Virus record (IMG/VR): IMGVR_UViG_3300032224_001473
Location: 1 to 64,000 of that record
Length of the DNA stretch: 64,000 bases
Direction: 5' to 3' (one strand)
Origin: a virus
Numbering within the stretch: position 1 is the first letter of the stretch; each line of letters begins with the position of its first letter. The notes under the pieces were generated by a model. It had not been told where the DNA came from and did no database searches. It worked only from the letters and a program-made list of their open reading frames with translations. Made by a program: the position numbers and the translations under genes. Positions 45,865 to 53,425 of this stretch are shown in pieces.

Positions 45865-46027
45865 ACTTTTCTTTTTTGTATTAGGTATATTATATCTTAC
45901 AAAATTTTTACTTGAATTTATTGTAAAATTATTTCAAGAAAACCCTGAACCGATGAAATTATCTAATGTGGAACAAATAATCCTATTAGTTGCATCTTCA
46001 TATATAATAACTTACATTTTAACTTAA
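45848..46027 (+). CDS. small membrane protein
   Basis: This protein of about 59 residues has two hydrophobic segments (IKLFFFVLGILYLTKFLLEFIVKLF and IILLVASSYIITYIL) joined by an acidic turn (QENPEPMKLSNVEQ). It has three consecutive ATG codons (45845, 45848, 45851) as possible starts. It overlaps the histone-like gene by 17 nt. A hairpin-like membrane protein of unknown function; phage small membrane proteins of this type are often holin-like or superinfection-related, but nothing here proves it. Confidence 0.55.
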   Translation: MMQQIKLFFFVLGILYLTKFLLEFIVKLFQENPEPMKLSNVEQIILLVASSYIITYILT

Positions 46028-46031
46028 TACC

Positions 46032-46487
46032 GTGTTTGAAGAAATAAAATCATTAAGACCACATTTTCATTCTTTAAGAGAGATACAAAATAATGTTAGT
46101 TTAGACATTAAAGTACCTTTATCTTGGAAGTATGAAGATATAGTAAAACCATATAGAACTGTTACTTTAAAAGTGCAGGACAAAAACGATAAATTTAATT
46201 TGGTATCATTTATATCACAGGCAACACAAGAAGGATATGATGTTTTATTTGCATGTGCTGACGAAATATTTAAGTATAATAAAGAAGAAGAGGAAAAACA
46301 AAAGTTGTTCCATCAAAAAGTAAAAGAATTACAAGAATTATTTAAAACAGAAACTTTAGATAAATTAAAAGAGATAAACCTAACTGATAATTATGGACAA
46401 GAAATTACAACAGGGATTGAATTGGTTGGACAAGGAGATGAAGAAGGATCAGAAGGAAGTGGAGATACAGAAGACGAGGATGATTGA
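46032..46487 (+). CDS. acidic hypothetical protein with GTG start
   Basis: This 151-residue protein starts at GTG (46032); no in-frame ATG gives a comparable protein. N-terminal 70 residues are mixed beta (RPHFHSLREIQNNVSLDIKVPLSW, YRTVTLKVQDKNDKFNLVSF). The middle has a coiled-coil helix (KEEEEKQKLFHQKVKELQELF), and the tail is extremely acidic (EGSEGSGDTEDEDD). The gap to the previous gene is 4 nt. Function unknown. Confidence 0.62.
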   Translation: MFEEIKSLRPHFHSLREIQNNVSLDIKVPLSWKYEDIVKPYRTVTLKVQDKNDKFNLVSFISQATQEGYDVLFACADEIFKYNKEEEEKQKLFHQKVKELQELFKTETLDKLKEINLTDNYGQEITTGIELVGQGDEEGSEGSGDTEDEDD

Positions 46488-46590
46488 TGAAATAAAAAAA
46501 ATTAATAAGGAAGAGTTGTTTAAACCAAAAAAGAAAGTATCTATAATAGACAAATTATTAAAGATATTAGGTTATGGAAAAAAAAGGTGA
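46393..46590 (+). CDS. small basic protein overlapping previous gene
   Basis: This 65-residue protein shares 95 nt with the end of the previous gene in a different frame, then continues beyond it. It is Lys-rich and helical (KLQQGLNWLDKEMKKDQKEVEIQKTRMIDEIKKINKEELF, then PKKKVSIIDKLLKILGYGKKR). The last 35 residues lie outside the overlap and are coding-like, which makes a real gene more likely than chance. Its 3' end overlaps the next start by 17 nt. Confidence 0.5.
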   Translation: MDKKLQQGLNWLDKEMKKDQKEVEIQKTRMIDEIKKINKEELFKPKKKVSIIDKLLKILGYGKKR

Positions 46591-46807
46591 GTTATTAAAT
46601 CAATTGGCAATCATAAGTGACTTATTAGAAAAGTTAAACACAAATACAGAATCAAAAACTATTGTATTAAACTTAAAAGAGGAAGAATTTTTAATTGCAT
46701 TTAATCTAATACAAAAAAAATACGGAAGAAGAATTGAAAAACCAGAAGAAACGTTTACTATAAAAATAGGTGAAGTGGATATTATTTTTAATATGAGTAA
46801 TGTCTAA
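46574..46807 (+). CDS. small hypothetical protein
   Basis: This 77-residue protein starts inside the previous gene. It has an N-terminal helix (LLNQLAIISDLLEKLNTNTES), then strands (KTIVLNLKEEEFLIAFNLIQKKYG and TFTIKIGEVDIIFNM). It is unrecognised, and its end overlaps a minus-strand gene by 20 nt (convergent). Confidence 0.58.
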   Translation: MEKKGELLNQLAIISDLLEKLNTNTESKTIVLNLKEEEFLIAFNLIQKKYGRRIEKPEETFTIKIGEVDIIFNMSNV

Positions 46808-47426
46808 ATAATTCACGTCTATTAAATCCTTTAGACTCTAACAATTTATATAATTGTTCTCTTTGGTAGGTTGTAATGTCTTTGACAAACATAAAGTTCG
46901 TCTTTTTCTTTTTAAGAAGGTCTTGTTTTAATAATTCAAATAATCTATCGGAGTCATTAAGATTTTTATTACCGTACATCTTAACGTCATCCTCAATCTG
47001 AACAAATAGATTTTTATTTAATGTGAATATTTGAGTAATTTCAGTAATTGGTAGAATTTTATCCACCATCTCATGATACCTAATTCTTTTCTTAGTCCCA
47101 AAATCATATATCAATTCTTCCTGCCAATACGGTAGGATTTCTTTTATACGAAATTTATCGTCTTCAATCTTAGCTTCCATATTCCTACCTAAACTATCTT
47201 TGACGTATGTTGCAGTTGCCCAACGGTTGTTTGGGTAGATTAAAGCGATCTCATAAACTAACTCTTGTTTGCGTTTACTACCTTGAACTTTTAGAAATGG
47301 AGGTACACGCTGTGTTTTAAATTCCCTCCAGTATTCATATACGGTGGTTCTTTTCATACAACGGTATAATACTTTCACTCTTTTTTTATTACAAAAAAGA
47401 ACTATAAAATATTTTCCTTTTTTCAT
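46788..47426 (-). CDS. hypothetical protein (minus strand)
   Basis: This 212-residue, basic, Tyr/Arg-rich protein of unknown function is one of only two credible minus-strand genes in the window. It is mixed alpha/beta, with an N-terminal strand and basic loop (YFIVLFCNKKRVKVLYRCMKRTTVYEYWREF). A central hydrophobic-acidic block follows (YGNKNLNDSDRLFELLKQDLL), then a helical tail (REQLYKLLESKGFNRRELF). Its ATG overlaps the stop of the upstream minus-strand gene (ATGA), so the two are coupled. Its 3' end meets the plus-strand gene tail to tail. Confidence 0.68.
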   Translation of the reverse strand: MKKGKYFIVLFCNKKRVKVLYRCMKRTTVYEYWREFKTQRVPPFLKVQGSKRKQELVYEIALIYPNNRWATATYVKDSLGRNMEAKIEDDKFRIKEILPYWQEELIYDFGTKKRIRYHEMVDKILPITEITQIFTLNKNLFVQIEDDVKMYGNKNLNDSDRLFELLKQDLLKKKKTNFMFVKDITTYQREQLYKLLESKGFNRRELFRHYSY

Positions 47427-47572
47427 ATTAATTTAGTTATTAAGGTGTATAAACCATACCCACCTAATAAAAACCAAACAATAGTAAAAATGACAATACC
47501 TGTGGAGACAAATTGAGTTGTCTTTTCCACATCTTCCCTTAATTGTTTTTTCTTACATGTGCTACAAGCCAT
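47423..47572 (-). CDS. small membrane protein with CxxC (49 aa, minus strand)
   Basis: This 49-residue gene is read on the minus strand: MACSTCKKKQLREDVEKTT, then a membrane helix (FVSTGIVIFTIVWFLLGGYG) and LYTLITKLI. The N-terminal C-S-T-C with a run of Lys could bind metal or form a disulfide. The stop/start overlap with the 212-residue gene (ATGA) shows that they form a two-gene minus-strand operon. It is too short for standard ORF cutoffs but is supported by the coupling and the helix. Confidence 0.66.
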   Translation of the reverse strand: MACSTCKKKQLREDVEKTTQFVSTGIVIFTIVWFLLGGYGLYTLITKLI

Positions 47573-47644
47573 AATAAAATATATACTTTAAATTTCTCTT
47601 TATCAAATATTTTGGTTATATTTTTTGATATAAATGAATGATTA
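47573..47644. promoter_or_regulatory. divergent promoter region between minus-strand operon and Dam-like gene
   Basis: A 72-bp AT-rich gap from which both strands must be transcribed. TATATTTTTTG and TATTTTGG on the plus side resemble the TANNTTTG element imperfectly. ATG codons at 47634 and 47638 open tiny ORFs (3 and 4 codons) that end at or inside the methylase start. Confidence 0.35.
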
Positions 47645-48616
47645 ATGATTAGTTACATCGGAGGAAAGGCACGAATAGGTAAATGGATAGTTCCACATAT
47701 ACCCACAGATATTGAAACATATGTTGAGGGTTTTAGCGGTATGTTCTGGGTATTCTTTAATATGGATTTAAGTAAGTTCCCAAATCTAAAAACGGTCGTT
47801 TATAATGACTTTAATCGTCTTAATGCTAACTTGATGAAATGGACTAAACAATATGATGTTTTACATCAGGCGTTATCAACGTACCCATGTCAAACGGTTG
47901 GAGTTGAAGATACACCACCCGAATATGAACAAATGTTTAATCAATATCAAAAAGAAGTGTTTAATCCTGAATTGGTTATAACAGAAGAGAATAGTTTAGA
48001 AATAACTTGTAAGTATGTTTATGTATTAACACAAGTATTCTCAGGATCAAAACCTGAAACATCTTCATATACAGATTATAAAGGAGTTTATCGTTGTAAG
48101 GTTTTAATCTTTATGGATAAGTTAAAAAATTCAAAATATAGAGAACATATTGATCGTATTAGTTTTGTTGAGAATAAAGATTTTTGTGACGTTGTAAAAC
48201 AATATGATTCACCAACAACTTATTTCTATATGGATCCACCATATTGGAAAACTGAAAATTATTATTCTAATCATGACTTTGACGTGAATGACCATATTAG
48301 ATTGGCGGAATGTATGAAAGGTATTGAAGGTAAATTTAGTTTATCATATTATGATTTTCCTCAATTAGTTGAGTGGTTCCCAATTGATCAATTTGAATGG
48401 AGAAGAGAAAACTTTAAGAAAGCCGCCGCCGCCAAGAAAGACGGAACCCAAAACGAGGGAACAGAATTATTAATTATGAACTACAAAGCACCACAAGTTG
48501 AAGGTAAAGTTGCAAAAATTAAAAGATTGGCTGAAGAGAAAATTGAAAGAGAAGAGAAACAAAAATTAAAAAAATTAGAAACTGAATTAAAGAATAAATT
48601 AAAGGATATAAAATAA
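47645..48616 (+). CDS. DNA adenine methylase, Dam/D12 class
   Basis: This 323-residue protein has the alpha-class adenine methylase order. MISYIGGKARIGKWIVPHIP is the SAM-binding start typical of Dam/D12 enzymes, YVEGFSGMFWVFFNM continues it, VVYNDFNR is a further core motif, and DPPY (197-200) is the catalytic motif IV. A C-terminal Lys/Glu-rich coiled tail (about 280-323) is an extra. It differs in class from the methyltransferase at 32555, so the phage carries two adenine methylases. It may protect phage DNA from host restriction or regulate it. Confidence 0.86.
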   Translation: MISYIGGKARIGKWIVPHIPTDIETYVEGFSGMFWVFFNMDLSKFPNLKTVVYNDFNRLNANLMKWTKQYDVLHQALSTYPCQTVGVEDTPPEYEQMFNQYQKEVFNPELVITEENSLEITCKYVYVLTQVFSGSKPETSSYTDYKGVYRCKVLIFMDKLKNSKYREHIDRISFVENKDFCDVVKQYDSPTTYFYMDPPYWKTENYYSNHDFDVNDHIRLAECMKGIEGKFSLSYYDFPQLVEWFPIDQFEWRRENFKKAAAAKKDGTQNEGTELLIMNYKAPQVEGKVAKIKRLAEEKIEREEKQKLKKLETELKNKLKDIK

Positions 48617-48621
48617 AAGAC

Positions 48622-49146
48622 ATGAATACAGCATGGTATGTGGTAAAAGTTTTACCTGGTAAAGAAAGATCATTAACTGAACAATTTAATAAAGATATTG
48701 GGTTAGGTAGAATTTCTAATGTTATGAGATTTATTTGTCCAACAGAAAAAGAATTTGTTGTTGTAAAAAATAAAAAAACATTAAGAGAGAAAGTTCTTTA
48801 TAGTGGGTATCTTTATTTTGAAGCACCAAAGAAATTAGAAGAGGACGATTTAAAAATTATATCTTTGATTCCTAATATTATGGGTATGATGGGTGATAGG
48901 ATGCCAATGTTATTAAAAGAAAATGATGTTAGAAGAATATTAAAAGATGATACGTTGGAAGAACATATTGAAAGTAAAAAATTAAAATTTGACAATGGAG
49001 AACCTATTATAGTATGTGATGGACCATTTAAAGACTTTAATGGTATCATTAAAGAACTTAAGGGAGATAGAGTGGATGTTGAAATAAAAATATTTGGAAG
49101 GAATACCGCAGTTTCATTAACTTTGGAACAAATACAGAAACCTTAA
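48622..49146 (+). CDS. NusG-like transcription elongation factor
   Basis: This 174-residue protein begins WYVVKVLPGKERSLTEQF (NusG NGN start) and has a clear C-terminal KOW domain (GEPIIVCDGPFKDFNGIIKELKGDRVDVEIKIFGRNTAVSLTLEQI). Length and two-domain layout are those of NusG. NusG paralogues bind RNA polymerase and alter pausing, termination or antitermination. A phage copy beside a phage sigma factor (39099) suggests control of transcription on phage templates. It lies between the Dam-like gene and a small hypothetical gene, with a stop/start overlap downstream. Confidence 0.88.
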   Translation: MNTAWYVVKVLPGKERSLTEQFNKDIGLGRISNVMRFICPTEKEFVVVKNKKTLREKVLYSGYLYFEAPKKLEEDDLKIISLIPNIMGMMGDRMPMLLKENDVRRILKDDTLEEHIESKKLKFDNGEPIIVCDGPFKDFNGIIKELKGDRVDVEIKIFGRNTAVSLTLEQIQKP

Positions 49147-49481
49147 TGGATAAAATATCGCCTGAAGTTTTGATATATCTTCAATCGGTTAAAAACTACT
49201 TTGAAACCAATATAGAAGCAAAAGAATTCTTTTTAAGCAATTCAAATGAGGAGTTATTTTATAAACATATGACTGAGATTGCTCAAAAGAATTTTGATAA
49301 AAACGGAACAGCAACATTGGACAGAGAACAATTTGAACTATTAAGAAAAACAATAGCAGCTATTACCGTTATAAGCGAAACAAAATTTAAAAACGGAGTA
49401 GAATTTAAAAAAGAAGACTTTGATTACGATAATGGGGTGTTTATTGGATTCCCTAATTTTGGAATGATATGTCTTAATTAA
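49146..49481 (+). CDS. hypothetical protein
   Basis: This 111-residue protein is coupled to the NusG-like gene by a TAATGG overlap. It is helical (LIYLQSVKNYFETNIEAKEFFLSNSNEELFYKHMTEIAQKNF) with a short C-terminal domain (FDYDNGVFIGFPNFGMICLN). Not recognised. The coupling suggests it is needed together with the NusG homologue or the next ATPase. Confidence 0.62.
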   Translation: MDKISPEVLIYLQSVKNYFETNIEAKEFFLSNSNEELFYKHMTEIAQKNFDKNGTATLDREQFELLRKTIAAITVISETKFKNGVEFKKEDFDYDNGVFIGFPNFGMICLN

Positions 49482-49489
49482 AATATTAT

Positions 49490-50572
49490 ATGAATAAGAA
49501 TTTACCAATTAATTATTCCATTTACGATACTGTTTATGGAAATGAAATACCAACAGAACAATATTATGTTATAAAGTATGACAAATTACCGTCAAAGTTT
49601 ACTGACATAAGTATGTCGTATGAACCTGAAATTATTGAAGAAATAAAAAATAATGGATTTGTTGAAGTTATAAAAATTAATATCAAATCTAAAACTTATG
49701 AATCATCAACACAATCTTTATTTATAAATGATGTTGCTGGAATTTTTGTAAGAACGTATAAATCAAGTAGAGGACATAAAGAACCAAAAGAAAATCATAT
49801 TCATATAGAATTTGCTTACGACGGAACAAAGGGAGGTATTAAAGAACAAATTGATTTTAATGTCTTCAAGAAATATGAGATTGCGAAAAAGAAAGCTAAT
49901 ATTCAACTTGTTAAAAGCGATATGGGTCATTTAGATACGGAAGAATACGATTTATATGTCCCACCAACAGATTTAGAATTAAATTATGGAAGTGACTTTA
50001 ATAAGATTCATGAGGTTATCGTTGAAAGATTGAATAAAAATAACGATAAGGGGATAATTTTACTTCACGGAGATCCTGGTACTGGTAAGACATCTTATAT
50101 TAAACATTTAACCACCTTAGTTAAAGACAAAGATATTTTGTTTATTCCACCATCAATGGCGGAGATGTTATCTGAACCAACCATTATTCCATTCTTGATG
50201 GATCATAAAAACTCAGTTTTAATAATTGAGGATGCTGAACGAGTTATATCAGATAGAGAAGGTAACGGGTCACCGGCAGGTGTATCTAACATCCTTAACT
50301 TAACTGACGGTATTTTGGGAGATTGTTTAAATATCCAAGTCATAGCAACCTTCAATATGAAGAGAGAGAAGATTGATCAAGCATTACTTCGTAAGGGTCG
50401 TTTAATTGCGGAACATAAGTTTGAGAAATTATCGGTGGAGGAAACTAACAAATTATTAAAACATTTAGAAAAAGATCAAATAGTTGAGGAAGGTATGGTT
50501 TTAGCTGATATTTATAACATAGACACAGAAGTCTATAAAACATCCACAAAAGGAAATAAAATAGGATTTTAA
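49490..50572 (+). CDS. AAA+ ATPase
   Basis: This 360-residue protein has an N-terminal domain of about 160 residues of unknown fold, then an AAA+ module. Walker A is GDPGTGKT (194-201), Walker B is VLIIEDAE (about 243-250), sensor 1 is in IQVIATFN, and an arginine-finger segment lies in ALLRKGRLIAEHKFEKLS. The layout resembles BCS1/proteasome-like single-ring AAA+ proteins. What it remodels is unknown. A ClpP-like protease (36531) could be a partner, but there is no IGF-type loop that I can see, so this is speculation. Confidence 0.8.
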   Translation: MNKNLPINYSIYDTVYGNEIPTEQYYVIKYDKLPSKFTDISMSYEPEIIEEIKNNGFVEVIKINIKSKTYESSTQSLFINDVAGIFVRTYKSSRGHKEPKENHIHIEFAYDGTKGGIKEQIDFNVFKKYEIAKKKANIQLVKSDMGHLDTEEYDLYVPPTDLELNYGSDFNKIHEVIVERLNKNNDKGIILLHGDPGTGKTSYIKHLTTLVKDKDILFIPPSMAEMLSEPTIIPFLMDHKNSVLIIEDAERVISDREGNGSPAGVSNILNLTDGILGDCLNIQVIATFNMKREKIDQALLRKGRLIAEHKFEKLSVEETNKLLKHLEKDQIVEEGMVLADIYNIDTEVYKTSTKGNKIGF

Positions 50573-50581
50573 AATTATAAA

Positions 50582-50887
50582 ATGGAATACGTTACATCCG
50601 CACAAGTTGCACAATTACAATCAGAAGGAAAAAAATTATTAGTTCAGTACACTGCCGATTGGTGTTCACCATGTAGAGCACTAACCCCAAGATTATCTAA
50701 TTTATCTAACAAATATTCAGATATAACATTTGTTAAAGTAAATGTTGATGAAAATCAAGATGCGGTTATGGAGTTAGGTGTTAGCACAGTACCTACAATT
50801 ATGATTTACGATGGAGATACATTAATAAATAGATCAGTTGGTGCTAACGTTGACAGTGTATATAGTAAAATTTTAGATACATTATAA
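50582..50887 (+). CDS. thioredoxin
   Basis: This 101-residue protein of full thioredoxin length has active site WCSPC (C28, C31), with Ser in place of the usual Gly of WCGPC. The conserved cis-proline is in STVPTIMIYDG and the strand pattern VKVNVDENQD is typical. It reduces disulfides, most likely including the regenerating C-terminal CxxxxC of the class II reductase encoded at 3365. It precedes a glutaredoxin-like gene with one base between. Confidence 0.9.
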   Translation: MEYVTSAQVAQLQSEGKKLLVQYTADWCSPCRALTPRLSNLSNKYSDITFVKVNVDENQDAVMELGVSTVPTIMIYDGDTLINRSVGANVDSVYSKILDTL

Positions 50888-50888
50888 T

Positions 50889-51155
50889 ATGGAGGTTCTT
50901 GTTTTTTCATTAAGTGATTGTGTACATTGTAAAGATCTTAAAACAAGATTAACTAACACAAAAATACCATTTAAAAATTTTGATATCGATCAACATGGAT
51001 TATTTTGGAAAGAAATTGTTAAACAAACGGGAGAAAACGTTGTACCAACAGTTTGTTTATATGATAATGATGAAAAAATAAATATTTTTATACCAGGAAA
51101 AGACTTTAATAATGGGGATGAGGCTATCAAAATCATAAAAAAATACACATTATAA
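50889..51155 (+). CDS. glutaredoxin-like redox protein
   Basis: This 88-residue protein has the glutaredoxin/NrdH plan: LVFSLSDCVHCKDL (C11, C14), then the cis-proline element VVPTVCLYD. The C-terminal helix (NNGDEAIKIIKKYTL) completes the fold. The CVHC active site differs from the CPYC of glutaredoxins and the CVQC of NrdH. It probably shares reduction of the ribonucleotide reductase with the thioredoxin just upstream. Confidence 0.82.
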   Translation: MEVLVFSLSDCVHCKDLKTRLTNTKIPFKNFDIDQHGLFWKEIVKQTGENVVPTVCLYDNDEKINIFIPGKDFNNGDEAIKIIKKYTL

Positions 51156-51183
51156 AAAAAAAGGGTTTCAAACCCTTTTTTTT
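51154..51183 (+). terminator. rho-independent terminator
   Basis: A 13-bp stem (AAAAAAAAGGGTT with AACCCTTTTTTTT), loop 3 nt. It immediately follows the glutaredoxin stop and separates it from the fibre gene block. Confidence 0.9.
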
Positions 51184-51205
51184 ATGCCTATTAGTGGAAT
51201 AAAAG

Positions 51206-51213
51206 TATTTATG
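51206..51213 (+). promoter_or_regulatory. TATTTATG box before the first fibre gene
   Basis: One-mismatch copy of the TATTTATA box, placed after the terminator and 19 nt before the ATG at 51233. A new start is needed here. Confidence 0.4.
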
Positions 51214-51232
51214 TAAAAGACTTTACTTTTAC

Positions 51233-53410
51233 ATGGCACTACAAAGAATAAATTGGACTCAGATTGAAACAGAAAATGTCACATCAGGCACTACAATTGA
51301 TCTCGGTTCATCCACGACTCCATTAAATGCGGTCTACGTAAATAATTTATATGTTTCAGGAACAAGTTTATCGGATTTAGTTTCCGGTGGCGGTAATGGA
51401 TCGTCGGGTACTTCCGGCAGTTCAGGTACTCGTGGTTCATCAGGTACTTCAGGTTCTTCAGGTTCATCGGGTATTAAAGGTTCGGACGGTACCTCAGGTA
51501 CAAGTGGGTCTTCAGGAACATCTGGTGTTAACGGTACCTCAGGTTCTTCAGGTTCTTCAGGTGCGATAGGTGCAACAGGATCATCAGGTACATCAGGTAC
51601 ATCAGGGTTAAGTGGAACAAGTGGTTCATCAGGTCAGGATGGTGCAAATGGAACAAGTGGTTCATCAGGTACTTCAGGACAAGCGGGTTCATCAGGTACT
51701 TCAGGAAATGGTACGAGTGGTACGTCAGGTACATCTGGAGCAAGAGGTTCATCAGGTACATCAGGTTCTTCAGGAACTTCAAGTAATGGAACAAGTGGTT
51801 CATCAGGTACTTCAGGACAAAACGGTGCGAATGGTCAAAACGGAACAAGTGGTTCTTCAGGTACATCGGGACAAGCTGGATCCTCAGGAACTTCAGGTCA
51901 AGATGGTGTGAATGGTGTAAACGGACAAAACGGTTCATCAGGTACATCGGGAACAAGTGGTATTGCGGGTAATCATGGTACAAGTGGTACATCGGGTACT
52001 TCTGGTTTAAGAGGGTCACACGGTAGTTCAGGTACTTCAGGTAATATATATCAAACATCTTCAACAACATATATTTCAGATATTGATGAACATGATGGTA
52101 ATGAAGTTACGTTCACAGTAGATAGAGGTTTATCTTATACGGTAGGTCAAATTGCTATTGCGGCATATGACGTAAACGATTATTTAATCGGTAGAGTTGT
52201 AAGTTATGTTAATACTCAACTTACATTATTAATATTAGAACATGCGGGAGGTAGCGGACACAATAGTTGGTCTATTAATTTATATAGTGCAATTAGTGGA
52301 GGTGCAGGTGGATCCTCAACTTTAAAAGTAACAGATGATACAACATTAGTTAATGGAGTATCAAAAATTACATTTGATGGTGCTCAAGTTACAGATAACG
52401 GATTAGGGAATGTAACGGTTACAGTTATTGGTGGTGGAGGATCGGGTTCTTCAGGAACATCGGGTTCTTCAGGAAACTCAGGTTCAAGTGGAACATCAGG
52501 TATTGCTGGAAGTGGTGGAACATCGGGTACAAGTGGTTCATCAGGTTCTAACGGATCTAGTGGTACGTCAGGATCTTCAGGTACATCAGGATCTAGTGGT
52601 TCATCAGGAACATCGGGAGCACAAGGTCCTTCAGGATCTAGTGGTACTTCAGGTGTTGCAGGGTCAAGTGGAACATCAGGAGCACAAGGTCCTTCAGGAT
52701 CTAGTGGAACATCAGGATCACAAGGTCCTTCAGGATCTAGTGGTACATCAGGTACATCAGGTTCGTCAGGTGCTGCCGGTACAAGTGGAACATCAGGTTC
52801 ATCAGGTTCATCAGGTTCATCAGGTTTATCAGGTTCATCAGGTACTTCAGGTTCATCTGGAACTCAAGGAACTTCAGGATCGTCAGGTACTTCGGGAGGT
52901 ACGGGTTCTTCAGGAACTTCAGGTAGTTCAGGAATAGCAGGAACTTCAGGTACAAGTGGTGCAACAGGAACAAGTGGAACTTCAGGTTCATCAGGTGTAG
53001 GCGCATCAGGTGCCGCTAAAATGTACCAAATTACATTGAATATGTCGGGTGGTAATATTGATGGAACAACACCATTTGCAAGTGTATTGGGACCAAACGG
53101 TGAAAATAAAACAACGTTGGAAGGATTGGGATGGACTTTTAGTTCACCATCATCACAAAAAATTACAGTTACAAGACCAAATAGTTTACAAGTACAACCT
53201 ATCGTTAATATTTTATCACATGGCGTGAATGGTTCGACAGTTAGAACAAATGCTTTAGTGGGTACATCAACCGGCACTCATAGTTGTTTTCAAACATATT
53301 CATCCCCAAATTGGACAAGTTTTGATATAAATGCAATAACAAACAATACAACTGGATGTGGGGGAAGTGGAGCTTCGACAGTAATAATAACATTTGGGTT
53401 GGTTAGTTAA
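51233..53410 (+). CDS. collagen-like virion fibre protein 1
   Basis: This 725-residue protein has an N-terminal attachment domain (1-50, QRINWTQIETENVTSG), then two Gly-X-Y collagen-like tracts (about residues 54-270 and 403-595) made mostly of GTS, GSS, GSN and GAS triplets with almost no proline. They are separated by a globular insert (about 275-400, ISDIDEHDGNEVTFTVDRGL). A globular C-terminal domain (about 600-725, GAAKMYQITLNMSGGN, with Cys pairs) probably carries receptor-binding or trimer tip functions. The tracts suggest a long trimeric rod. Minus-strand ORFs across this region are shadows of the repeats. Confidence 0.82.
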   Translation: MALQRINWTQIETENVTSGTTIDLGSSTTPLNAVYVNNLYVSGTSLSDLVSGGGNGSSGTSGSSGTRGSSGTSGSSGSSGIKGSDGTSGTSGSSGTSGVNGTSGSSGSSGAIGATGSSGTSGTSGLSGTSGSSGQDGANGTSGSSGTSGQAGSSGTSGNGTSGTSGTSGARGSSGTSGSSGTSSNGTSGSSGTSGQNGANGQNGTSGSSGTSGQAGSSGTSGQDGVNGVNGQNGSSGTSGTSGIAGNHGTSGTSGTSGLRGSHGSSGTSGNIYQTSSTTYISDIDEHDGNEVTFTVDRGLSYTVGQIAIAAYDVNDYLIGRVVSYVNTQLTLLILEHAGGSGHNSWSINLYSAISGGAGGSSTLKVTDDTTLVNGVSKITFDGAQVTDNGLGNVTVTVIGGGGSGSSGTSGSSGNSGSSGTSGIAGSGGTSGTSGSSGSNGSSGTSGSSGTSGSSGSSGTSGAQGPSGSSGTSGVAGSSGTSGAQGPSGSSGTSGSQGPSGSSGTSGTSGSSGAAGTSGTSGSSGSSGSSGLSGSSGTSGSSGTQGTSGSSGTSGGTGSSGTSGSSGIAGTSGTSGATGTSGTSGSSGVGASGAAKMYQITLNMSGGNIDGTTPFASVLGPNGENKTTLEGLGWTFSSPSSQKITVTRPNSLQVQPIVNILSHGVNGSTVRTNALVGTSTGTHSCFQTYSSPNWTSFDINAITNNTTGCGGSGASTVIITFGLVS
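51394..53015 (+). repeat. collagen-like coding repeats of fibre 1
   Basis: Two blocks of GGT/TCA/AGT-type triplets (51394-52045 and 52434-53015) with period-9 and longer near-repeats. Many 12-20 bp segments recur, so recombination within or between the fibre genes is likely. Confidence 0.85.
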
Positions 53411-53425
53411 AAATTTTAATTATAA

